Below are positions 54,984 to 62,109 of a stretch of 64,000 bases of DNA, piece after piece; position 1 is the first letter of the stretch; each line of letters starts with the position of its first letter. The notes below the pieces were generated by a model. That model did no database searches. It saw only the letters and a program-made list of their open reading frames with translations, and was not told the origin of the DNA. The translations under genes were made by a program, and so were the position numbers. Origin of the DNA: Bacillota bacterium (lineage in GTDB: Bacteria; Bacillota; Sulfobacillia; Sulfobacillales; Sulfobacillaceae). The stretch covers positions 1 to 64,000 of the forward strand of contig JAIMBD010000001.1 in assembly GCA_023511625.1 (NCBI GenBank). Reading direction: 5' to 3'.

Positions 54984-56297
54984 TTACTTGGCGCCCAGGG
55001 TAGGCTGGAGCAGTGTCCACCAGCCCGCGAGGGCCAAGAGGGTGACGGCCAATACCGGTGGGGTCAGGATTAGGCCCACCCGAACCAACTCGCCCCAGCG
55101 CACGCGAAGCCCGCGACGCTCGACCAGGTGCATCCACAAGAGCGTTGCCAGCGACCCGATGGGGGTCCACTTCGTGCCCACGTCGGTGCCCACCACGTTG
55201 GCGTACGCCATGGCCTCTTGCATCCCGGGGGGCGCTCCCGAGGCGTGGATGGCCAGCGCCCCCACCATCACGGCCGGAAGGTTGTTCATGACGGCAGCCA
55301 ACCCCGCCGTCACGCCTCCCGTGCCCACGACTGCCGCCCAGGGACCCTCGGCCGCCAACGCTCCGAACCCCCGCGCCAAACCTGCGATGAGCCCGGCGTC
55401 GCGCAGGGCAAAGACCACCACATACATGCCGATGGAGAAGACCACGATGCGCCAGGGCGCCTCGCGCACCACCTGTCTCAACGACACCGCCGAGCTCCTG
55501 CGCGCCCAAGCGGCCATGGCCACCGCCGCGCTTGCGGCAAAGATGGACACCGGCCAATGCAGCCACTGGCTGGCTGTGTAGCCCGCCAGCAGGCACGCGA
55601 GCACCACCCCGCCGGCTCGCACCAGCACCGGATCGCGGACGGCCGAGCGGGGAGACGGCAGCGACGACACCGCAGCCACCCACTGCAGATCCCGGCGGTA
55701 ATACGCCCACAACAGGAACATGGCGGCGGCAAAGGCCACGAGGTCGACCGGCACCATCACCGCCGCGTAGGCCAAAAAGCCCAGATGAAAAAAGTCGGCC
55801 GAGATGATGTTGACGAGGTTTGACACCACCAGCGGCACCGAGGTGACATCGGCCACAAAGCCGCAGGTCACGGCCAGCGCCAGCGCCGCAGACCGCGAAA
55901 GCCCCAGGGCCCGCGCCTGCTGCAGCACCAAGGGGGTGACGATGAGCGCCGCGCCGTCGTTGGCAAAAGCCATCGCCGCCAGCGCCGTGAGCACGCCCAC
56001 GCCCCAAAACACCGCCCACCCGCGCCCTCCGCTGAGGCGGGCCATGGTCAGGGCCGCCCAGGCAAACAGACCCGCCTCGTCCAAGATGGCCGAGAGGATC
56101 AAAAGGGCGACGAGGGTCGCCGTGGCGTCCCAGACCAGCTGGACCACCTCACCCACCTCGCGCCAGGTGACGAGGCCGAGCGCCACCGCCGCCGCCCCCC
56201 CAAGGCCAGCCGTCCACCCGATGCCGATCCGCCGCGGCTGCCACAACACCAACCCGAGAACGGCGACGAAGAGTCCCAGGGCCTCGATTCCGGCCAT
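54984..56297 (-). CDS. arsB: Arsenite efflux permease ArsB
   Basis: The 437-residue protein has about eleven membrane segments and the ArsB signatures AFANDGAALIVTPLV, VPLVVSNLVNIISADFF, VMNNLPAVMVGALAI and TDVGTKWTPIGSLATLLWMHLV. It exports arsenite or antimonite. The ATG at 56297 follows CAGGGGGTGG. It is 52 bp downstream of a flavoprotein gene, probably in one transcript. No arsC or arsR is in the window. Confidence 0.9.
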   Translation of the reverse strand: MAGIEALGLFVAVLGLVLWQPRRIGIGWTAGLGGAAAVALGLVTWREVGEVVQLVWDATATLVALLILSAILDEAGLFAWAALTMARLSGGRGWAVFWGVGVLTALAAMAFANDGAALIVTPLVLQQARALGLSRSAALALAVTCGFVADVTSVPLVVSNLVNIISADFFHLGFLAYAAVMVPVDLVAFAAAMFLLWAYYRRDLQWVAAVSSLPSPRSAVRDPVLVRAGGVVLACLLAGYTASQWLHWPVSIFAASAAVAMAAWARRSSAVSLRQVVREAPWRIVVFSIGMYVVVFALRDAGLIAGLARGFGALAAEGPWAAVVGTGGVTAGLAAVMNNLPAVMVGALAIHASGAPPGMQEAMAYANVVGTDVGTKWTPIGSLATLLWMHLVERRGLRVRWGELVRVGLILTPPVLAVTLLALAGWWTLLQPTLGAK

Positions 56298-56349
56298 CGT
56301 CCACCCCCTGCTCCCCACTCCATCAGGCCATGGGCCGGCAGGGACCGCG

Positions 56350-57696
56350 TCAACGGCCGCCTTCGAGGTCCTTCAGGTACCAAAGCCACTCCAGGCTCGA
56401 GGGCGTCGCGAAAGCGCCGCGTTGCACCACCCCCCAGGGCAGATCGGCAGTGACGGCCAACCCGATCCAGGAGATGAGTGCCGCCGCCTCGGGCCCTACC
56501 GCCTCAGCCCCCAGCACGCGGTCGTCGGCCGGATCGGTGTAGAGCGCAAGCCAGCCCTCCCCTGGGTGCCAGGCGGCGACTGCCATCGGCGCAGGCGGCA
56601 GGGAAGCCGTGCGCCGGCGAAAGGGGCGCGCGGCTCCGGTAGTGGGGGTCCACCCCACCCGCGCCACTTCGGGTTCGACGTAGATGGCTTCCACCCACGG
56701 GGGACGAGGGCCCGGGTCTCGTCCGAGGGCGTCGAGCGCCGCCCGCCGCCCTTCCACTGCCGCTTTGCTGGCCAAAAGGGGGTAACCGGCAGCGTCGCCA
56801 GCTGCCCACACCCCAAGCCGGTTGGTGCGTCCCCGCCCGTCCACCTTTAGGAAGCCGCGCGCATCCGCCGCCAGGCCAGCCTCCTGCAAGGCCGCCGGCG
56901 AGAAGGCGCCCACCCGCCCGGTGGCCAACAGCACCGCCTCTACGGCGGCGACCGGTCCGGCCTCGCCCCACACCTCGACGCGGCCGCGAGGATCGCGAGC
57001 CAGGCGTAAGACCCGCATCCCCAGCCGCATCGCCACCCCGAGCGCCCTTAAGTGGCGCTCCACCCGTTCGCCCACCTCCGGCGCCCAATCGGGGAGGAGG
57101 CGAGGCTGCGATCCGACCAGCGTCACCGACACCCCTAGGCGGCCAAAGCCCTCAGCCGCTTCCAGGCCCGTCGCGCCCGTCCCGATCACCCAAAGCTGGC
57201 GGGGCAGCCGGTCTAACTGGGCCCAGGCTCTGGGCAGGAGCACCTGCTTGCCGTCGGGCGGAAGGCCGGGCACCAGCCGCTGTTGCGAGCCGGTAGCGAC
57301 GATGATCCGGTCCGGCAAAAGCTCCTCGCCACCCGGTTCTACCGCCACGGCCAGACCCATCGGACCGGCTCCGGGTACCCACCGGGCCTGGCCCAAGACC
57401 AGACGGGCCCCAGCCAGGGCGTTGCGGTGCCATCCCGCCACGCGGGCGATGGCTTCGGCCTGTGCCGGGCGCTGCCGGGCCCAGAAATCCTCCGGCACGA
57501 TGCCGCCGTAGGGCTGAAGGCGCGCCCTCGCCCGCGCCAGGGCGATGCCCCACTTGCTGGGGGCCAAGCTGTTGTGCAAGGCGTGTCCGCCGGGACCCAC
57601 GGCATCGACCACCGTGACCGCTTCGCCCGCCGCCAACGCCTCCCGAGCCGCCGCCAAACCCGCCGGTCCGGCGCCCAACACCACCCAGTGCGCCAC
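56350..57696 (-). CDS. FAD/NAD(P) oxidoreductase, lipoamide dehydrogenase-like but without redox cysteines
   Basis: The 448-residue flavoprotein has VVLGAGPAGLAAA for FAD, VIGTGATGLEAAEGFGRLG for NAD(P) and LGVWAAGDAAGYP, the layout of dihydrolipoamide and mercuric reductases. At the disulfide position it reads GGHALHNSLAPSK (37-48) instead of GGTCLNVGCIPSK, so both cysteines are lost (A39, L44). The C-terminal His-Glu dyad is absent too. It cannot run dithiol chemistry; a quinone or metal reductase role is more likely. GTG start with GGAGAAAC. Co-directional with arsB. Confidence 0.82.
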   Translation of the reverse strand: MAHWVVLGAGPAGLAAAREALAAGEAVTVVDAVGPGGHALHNSLAPSKWGIALARARARLQPYGGIVPEDFWARQRPAQAEAIARVAGWHRNALAGARLVLGQARWVPGAGPMGLAVAVEPGGEELLPDRIIVATGSQQRLVPGLPPDGKQVLLPRAWAQLDRLPRQLWVIGTGATGLEAAEGFGRLGVSVTLVGSQPRLLPDWAPEVGERVERHLRALGVAMRLGMRVLRLARDPRGRVEVWGEAGPVAAVEAVLLATGRVGAFSPAALQEAGLAADARGFLKVDGRGRTNRLGVWAAGDAAGYPLLASKAAVEGRRAALDALGRDPGPRPPWVEAIYVEPEVARVGWTPTTGAARPFRRRTASLPPAPMAVAAWHPGEGWLALYTDPADDRVLGAEAVGPEAAALISWIGLAVTADLPWGVVQRGAFATPSSLEWLWYLKDLEGGR

Positions 57697-57728
57697 GTTT
57701 CTCCACCCCCTGGGGTATTCGCGCCTCG

Positions 57729-57757
57729 ATTATACCGGCGCTGCCCCCCGGCCTCAA
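57729..57757 (-). promoter_or_regulatory. Promoter of the flavoprotein-arsB unit
   Basis: On the minus strand TTGAGG (57752-57757) and a perfect TATAAT (57729-57734) are separated by 17 bp, 33 bp before the GTG start. Confidence 0.65.
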
Positions 57758-57912
57758 ATCGCAGCCGTGGGAATAACCGCCAGCAGCCAAGACCAGATTA
57801 CTCGTAAACACCGCGACGGCCCCACCCCACGGCCGCCACCGGCTGCCCCCAGTCGGGCGATGCCGGAGCGACCGTCGGGAGGATGGGGACCGACGAACAA
57901 GGAGGAGCTGCC

Positions 57913-59820
57913 GTGTCGGCAAATCCGTCTGTTGCCACCCCAAATGAGCGCGCGCGCCGTGAGGCCGTTCCCCCGGAGCGCGGGCTGTGGAGCTGGCTGA
58001 CCACCGTCGACCACAAGCGCATCGGGATGATGTACATCGGCACTTCCCTGCTGTTCCTGATCGCCGGGGGGGTAGAAGCGGTCATCATCCGGCTGCAGCT
58101 CGCCCGTCCCGACAACCACCTCGTGAGTGCCTACCTGTACAATCAGCTGTTTACCATGCACGGGATCACCATGATCTTCCTCGTCATCATGCCGATGATG
58201 ACAGGGTTCATCAACTTGGTGGTGCCGATCCAGATCGGCGCGCGCGACGTGGCCTTTCCGCGCCTCAATGCGCTTAGCCTCTGGCTTTTCATGGGAGCGG
58301 GGGTTATGCTCTACGCCGGGTGGTTTTTGGGCGGGACGCCGGATTCGGGGTGGTTCAACTACGTGCCGATCAGCGAACTGGCCTACAACCCCGGGCTCGG
58401 CATCGACTGGTACGACCTCGGGATTCAGATCTCGGGCGTCAGCACGCTGCTGACCGGGATCAACTTCCTGACCACCATCTTGAACCTGCGCGCGCCGGGG
58501 ATGTCGTTTCTGCGCCTGCCGATGTTCGTGTGGACCACCCTGGTCTTCACCCTGTTGATCGTCTTCGCCTTTCCGCCGCTGACGGTCGACCTCTTCCTGC
58601 AGACATTCGACCGGCTGTTCGGCGCCCAATTCTTCACGGTATCCAGCGGCGGCGCTCCGCTGCTGTGGGCCAACCTGTTCTGGGTCTTTGGCCACCCTGA
58701 AGTCTACATCATGATGATGCCGGGGTTTGGGATCATCTCCGAGATTGTGCCGGTGATGTCCAAGAAGCCGCTCTTCGGATACTCCGCCATGGTGCTCTCT
58801 TCCATGGCCATCGGGTTTCTCTCCTTCATGGTCTGGGTCCACCACATGTTCGACCTCGGCTTCGGCCCTTGGGTCAACGCCATCTTCGCCCTGACCTCCA
58901 TGCTGATCGCGGTCCCCACCGGCGTGAAGGTCTTCAATTGGCTCGCCACCATGTGGGGCGGACAGGTGCAGCTGAACACCGCCATGCTCTGGGTGTTTGG
59001 CTTCCTCGTGACCTTCGTCATCGGCGGCATGAGCGGCGTGATGCTGGCCTTGGCCCCGGCCGATCTGCAGTTTAACAACAGTTACTTCGTGGTGGCCCAC
59101 TTTCACTACGTCTTGGTGGGAGGCAGTCTCTTCACGCTTTTCGCCGCCACCTATTACTGGTTTCCGAAGTTCACCGGCCGGCTTTTGGACGAGCGACTCG
59201 GCCGGTGGCATTTCTGGCTGGTCTTCCTCGGATTTAACGTCACCTTCTTCCCCATGCACCTGCTGGGCTTGATGGGCATGCCCCGGCGCATCTATACCTA
59301 TGCGCCCCATCTCGGGCTGACCTTCTGGAACCAGGTGTCTACCGCCGGCATCCTGTTGCTCACGGCGGGCTTGGTGGCGTTCTACGTCAACCTCATCGCC
59401 TCGTGGGTCCATGGCCAAAAGGCCGCCCAGGACCCATGGGACGGGCGCACCTTGGAATGGGCCTTACCTGCCCCGGTGCCGGCCTACAACTTCGCCTACA
59501 TCCCACAGGTTCGAGGCCGCGACCCTTGGTGGGTGGAAAAGCGCGCCGGGCAAGCCACGCTGCTGGCGGCTCCCGCTGCCGAGGCCGAATCGGCCCACGG
59601 CATTCACCTGCCTGCACCGACCCCCCTTCCGTTGTATTTGGCGCTGGCCATCGAGGTGGCGGCTTTCGGGCTGGTGTACCGGTCGCACTGGGTGGCTCCG
59701 GCCGGGTTCTTCTTGGTCGCCATTCTCCTACACCGGTCCATGTTCACCAAAGATCCGGGACGCGTGGTGTACCCCGAAGCGGCCACCGCCACCGAAGTCG
59801 GCACGGCACCTCTTGCCTAG
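57913..59820 (+). CDS. ctaD: Cytochrome c oxidase subunit I
   Basis: The 635-residue haem-copper oxidase core has twelve canonical membrane segments plus two extra C-terminal ones. Visible are TMHGITMIF (low-spin haem His), FGHPEVYIMMMPGFG with the CuB His and cross-linked Tyr, WVHHMFDLG, and FVVAHFHYVLVGG with the haem a3 ligand. Tyr at GHPEVY marks an A-type enzyme. GTG 57913 follows AAGGAGGAG. No subunit II, III or assembly genes accompany it, so it is an orphan. Confidence 0.95.
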   Translation: MSANPSVATPNERARREAVPPERGLWSWLTTVDHKRIGMMYIGTSLLFLIAGGVEAVIIRLQLARPDNHLVSAYLYNQLFTMHGITMIFLVIMPMMTGFINLVVPIQIGARDVAFPRLNALSLWLFMGAGVMLYAGWFLGGTPDSGWFNYVPISELAYNPGLGIDWYDLGIQISGVSTLLTGINFLTTILNLRAPGMSFLRLPMFVWTTLVFTLLIVFAFPPLTVDLFLQTFDRLFGAQFFTVSSGGAPLLWANLFWVFGHPEVYIMMMPGFGIISEIVPVMSKKPLFGYSAMVLSSMAIGFLSFMVWVHHMFDLGFGPWVNAIFALTSMLIAVPTGVKVFNWLATMWGGQVQLNTAMLWVFGFLVTFVIGGMSGVMLALAPADLQFNNSYFVVAHFHYVLVGGSLFTLFAATYYWFPKFTGRLLDERLGRWHFWLVFLGFNVTFFPMHLLGLMGMPRRIYTYAPHLGLTFWNQVSTAGILLLTAGLVAFYVNLIASWVHGQKAAQDPWDGRTLEWALPAPVPAYNFAYIPQVRGRDPWWVEKRAGQATLLAAPAAEAESAHGIHLPAPTPLPLYLALAIEVAAFGLVYRSHWVAPAGFFLVAILLHRSMFTKDPGRVVYPEAATATEVGTAPLA

Positions 59821-59841
59821 ATACCATCCAGGGTATATACT
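59813..59841 (+). promoter_or_regulatory. Promoter with embedded operator, DUF302-glutaredoxin operon
   Basis: TTGCCT (59813-59818) and TATACT (59836-59841) are 17 bp apart. The dyad ATACC-ATCCAG-GGTAT (59821-59836) fills the spacer, an ideal repressor position. The same 5-6-5 dyad recurs at 60669-60684 before the CsoR-like gene. CsoR-type operators are A/T-flanked G/C dyads of this kind. Confidence 0.7.
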
Positions 59842-59922
59842 CTGCATGAAGAGACGGGCCACAGCGGGAATGAGGGAGCCCCTGGCATCGTTTCTACAAG
59901 ATTCCCGAAGGGAGGGATGGGC

Positions 59923-60339
59923 GTGGGCGAGAAGACGGCCGCGCATTACACCGTGGACACGGCCCTGTCCGTGGACGCAGCCATCCGAGCGGTGGAAAAA
60001 GCTCTGGCGGCTCGGCAGTTTGGCGTGCTGTGGCACCTCGACATCTCGGAAAAGTTGAAGGAAAAGGGGCTTTCCGGTGGTCTCCCGTTTCACATCCTCG
60101 AGGTGTGTTCGCCCCCACGTGCCCAGGCGGCCTTGAACACCAACCAAAAGGTGGGCTACTTTTTGCCCTGCAAGGTAGTGGTCTACGCCACCGACGCCGG
60201 CAATACCCGCATCGGCCTCTTGCGGCCCCGCTTGATGACCGACCTCTTGGCAGACCCGCGCCTAGACGCCTTGGCCGATGAAGTGGACGCGCTGTTAAGC
60301 GCCGCCATCGAAGAGGCCGCGTCCGGGGCGTCGGCCTAA
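59923..60339 (+). CDS. DUF302 protein
   Basis: The 138-residue protein belongs to DUF302: YTVDTALSVDAAIRAVEKALAARQFGVL at the start, then HILEVCSPPRAQAAL with a conserved Cys and a C-terminal helix. The family is small, cytosolic and uncharacterised, often found near CsoR/CstR regulators and sulfur-transfer genes. GTG 59923 is chosen because GGGAGGG abuts the ATG at 59917. It is 21 bp upstream of the glutaredoxin selenoprotein gene and shares its promoter. Confidence 0.82.
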   Translation: MGEKTAAHYTVDTALSVDAAIRAVEKALAARQFGVLWHLDISEKLKEKGLSGGLPFHILEVCSPPRAQAALNTNQKVGYFLPCKVVVYATDAGNTRIGLLRPRLMTDLLADPRLDALADEVDALLSAAIEEAASGASA

Positions 60340-60360
60340 AAAACCAGAAGGGGCGAGAGC

Positions 60361-60597
60361 ATGGTCACGGTTTACACCACGCCGACCTGACCCCACTGCC
60401 GGAACGTCAAGCGCTACCTGCAGGAACGCAAGGTGCCGTTTCACGAGGTGGACGTCACCAAGTCAGAGGCGGGCCTCAGGGCGCTGATGCGCAAGTCCGG
60501 CCAGACCGGGGTTCCGGTCATCGATGTCAACGGCAAGATCGTCGTCGGTTTCGATCGCGCCAAGTTGGACCGCGCGTTGGGGTTGCGGTCGGGCTGA
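60361..60597 (+). CDS. Glutaredoxin-like selenoprotein with in-frame UGA (Sec) at the active site
   Basis: From ATG 60361 (ribosome site AAGGGGCGAGAG) the frame reads MVTVYTTPT, TGA at 60388-60390, then PHCRNVKRYLQ and on to LGLRSG and TGA at 60595-60597. That is 78 residues if TGA is selenocysteine. U10 takes the first Cys of the CPHC motif; C13 is kept. The rest is an intact glutaredoxin fold with the cis-Pro segment TGVPVID and KIVVGFDRAKL. Selenocysteine glutaredoxin-like proteins are known in Bacillota. It would reduce disulfides or peroxides. A nonsense mutation of a Cys codon is the alternative. Confidence 0.82.
60411..60429 (+). promoter_or_regulatory. Candidate bacterial SECIS hairpin
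   Basis: GCG-CTA-CC-TGCA-GG-AA-CGC can fold into a hairpin with loop TGCA centred about 30 nt after the UGA and with a G at loop position 2. These properties are expected of a bacterial SECIS. It is proposed by eye; CTGC (60396-60399) with GCAG (60420-60423) gives a competing fold. Confidence 0.35.
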
Positions 60598-60668
60598 CCA
60601 CGCCCAGGCGGCCCCTGTCCCCGCCCTGGGTCGCGCCGCCCGACCCGGGGTGGGCGGCGCTTCCCCGA

Positions 60669-60684
60669 ATACCCTCAATGGTAT
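60669..60684 (+). promoter_or_regulatory. Operator upstream of the CsoR-like gene
   Basis: ATACC-CTCAAT-GGTAT repeats the 5-6-5 dyad seen before the DUF302 gene and lies about 60 bp before the repressor start. Autoregulation is likely. No strong -35/-10 pair is visible. Nothing else is seen in 60598-60744. Confidence 0.6.
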
Positions 60685-60744
60685 CGAGCGCGGGAAAGGG
60701 CGAGGTTCCGCGGCGCGCCTCGTGCGCCGGGAAGGGGATGGCCG

Positions 60745-61035
60745 ATGGAAGAACGCCAAGTATTCTGGAAAGAAGACGAACTGAAGCATCGGCTGCGCCG
60801 CATCGAAGGTCAGATCCGGGGCATCGGGGCCATGATCGACCGCCAGGAGAGCTGCCACGCCATCCTGATGCAGGTCGCAGCCGTGCGCGGGGCGCTGGAC
60901 AAAATCGCCAAGATCATCGAGGCCTGCAGCGTCGCCGAAGGGCTGTTGGGCCTTCCCGGAGAAGACCTGAGCGACCGCGCTCGGGTCCAGGCGGTGTTAA
61001 GCCGCGTCGTCGAAGGCAAAGAGCCCTCCTCCTAA
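60745..61035 (+). CDS. CsoR/RcnR-family (DUF156) transcriptional repressor
   Basis: The 96-residue helical protein matches DUF156: LKHRLRRIEGQIRGIGAMI, then ESCHAILMQVAAVRGALDKI and a third helix. Such repressors are tetramers released from DNA by Cu(I), Ni, formaldehyde or persulfide. C37 is conserved. At the usual His and second Cys ligand positions of CsoR (25 and 29 residues later) it has S62 and G66, with another Cys at 61. The inducer is therefore probably not copper. It is next to DUF302 and the selenoprotein gene, with a shared operator. Confidence 0.88.
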   Translation: MEERQVFWKEDELKHRLRRIEGQIRGIGAMIDRQESCHAILMQVAAVRGALDKIAKIIEACSVAEGLLGLPGEDLSDRARVQAVLSRVVEGKEPSS

Positions 61036-61063
61036 AGGCGGCGCCGCGCCCTAGGAGGAGGGC
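61023..61063 (+). terminator. Hairpin between csoR-like and E1 beta genes
   Basis: GCCCTCCTCCT pairs over 11 bp with AGGAGGAGGGC around a 19-nt loop. It starts within the last codons of the repressor gene and lies between convergent genes. No T-tract. Confidence 0.5.
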
Positions 61064-61086
61064 CGTTGGCCTCGGCCGGCTTTGGC

Positions 61087-62067
61087 TCAGCGCCAGGCCA
61101 GCACCTCGCGCACAGCCTGCGCGATCTTCTCCGGCGTCAACCACACCACCGCTTCCTGCGGCCGACTGAAGGGGATCGGCACGTCAGGGAGGGTCACGCG
61201 CTTGACGGGAGCCTTCAAGACCCCCCAGCACCGTTCTTGGATGCGCGCCGCGATCTCCGCCGCCACGCCGCAGCTCCGGATGGTCTCGTCGGCCACCACC
61301 GCGCGGCCGGTTTTGCGCACCGACTGTACCACCGTCTCTTCATCAAAGGGAACCAGCGTGCGGGGATCCACCACCTCTACCGCCACGCCGTCCTCCCGGG
61401 CCAATCGCTCCGCCGCTTCCAGCGCGCGCGGCACCGCCGCCAGAGTGGCCACCACCGTCACGTCCTTGCCCTCGCGGCAGATGCGCGCCTGGCCGAAGGG
61501 GATCGGGTCGACGTGGTCGGGGACGTCTTGCGTCAGGCCCATCAGCAGTTGGTGGTCCATGAACACCGTCGGGTTGGGTGAGGCCACGGCGGTCTTCCAC
61601 AGCCCTGCGGCGTCCTCGGGCGAGGCGGGCAAGACGATCTCCAGCCCCGGCGAGTTCCACAATTCCGCCGAAAGACAACGGTTGTGCTGGGCCGCCTCGC
61701 CCGGCAGGACCCCCTGCATGGCGTGGAAGATAACGGGACAGGCCGTCTTGCCGTCGGTCATGTACAGGACGTTGGCCGCTTCGTTCACCACTTGGGCGAT
61801 GCCCTGGTAGAGAAAACTGGCCGACAACACGTCAATCACTGGCCTGAGGCCCCCGATGGCAGCACCTACGCCGATGCCGCAGAGCGCGATCTCGGCGATC
61901 GGCGCTCCCAAGATGCGGTCGGCGTACCGGGCGTAAAAAGGCCGAAAGCTGGCGGCATGGGGCGACAAGCCCCCGAAGGCGGCCGGGATGAAGATCAGGT
62001 TGGGCTCGGCTTCACAGGTGTCGATCAGGCTTTGACACAGCGCTTCGGCATAGGTCTTGACCGGCAT
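61087..62067 (-). CDS. 2-oxoacid dehydrogenase E1 component, beta subunit
   Basis: The 326-residue protein matches E1 beta of pyruvate, branched-chain or acetoin dehydrogenase complexes: GAPIAEIALCGIGVGAAIGGLRPVIDV, PSPEDAAGL-type and VVDPRTLVPFDEETVVQSV blocks and a C-terminal DVPIPFSRPQE. With E1 alpha it decarboxylates a 2-oxoacid using thiamine diphosphate. The N-terminal FIPAAFGGL replaces the usual GEDVG segment, so substrate specificity is uncertain. It follows E1 alpha by 42 bp; no E2 or E3 is adjacent. Confidence 0.88.
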   Translation of the reverse strand: MPVKTYAEALCQSLIDTCEAEPNLIFIPAAFGGLSPHAASFRPFYARYADRILGAPIAEIALCGIGVGAAIGGLRPVIDVLSASFLYQGIAQVVNEAANVLYMTDGKTACPVIFHAMQGVLPGEAAQHNRCLSAELWNSPGLEIVLPASPEDAAGLWKTAVASPNPTVFMDHQLLMGLTQDVPDHVDPIPFGQARICREGKDVTVVATLAAVPRALEAAERLAREDGVAVEVVDPRTLVPFDEETVVQSVRKTGRAVVADETIRSCGVAAEIAARIQERCWGVLKAPVKRVTLPDVPIPFSRPQEAVVWLTPEKIAQAVREVLAWR

Positions 62068-62109
62068 GGCTCCTCCTTCTCGTCCCTAAAAAGGGCGTTT
62101 TTACCCGGT

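Noticed and set aside
57754-59418. 554-codon open frame antisense to ctaD
   Set aside because: It mirrors the codon bias of ctaD on the opposite strand, has His/Gln/Asp-rich low-complexity translation, no ribosome site and no family resemblance.
60361-60597. Glutaredoxin gene as a pseudogene with a nonsense mutation
   Set aside because: The only defect is TGA, not TAA or TAG, at the one codon where selenocysteine is expected. The rest of the frame is intact with normal codon bias. Not fully excluded without sel genes.
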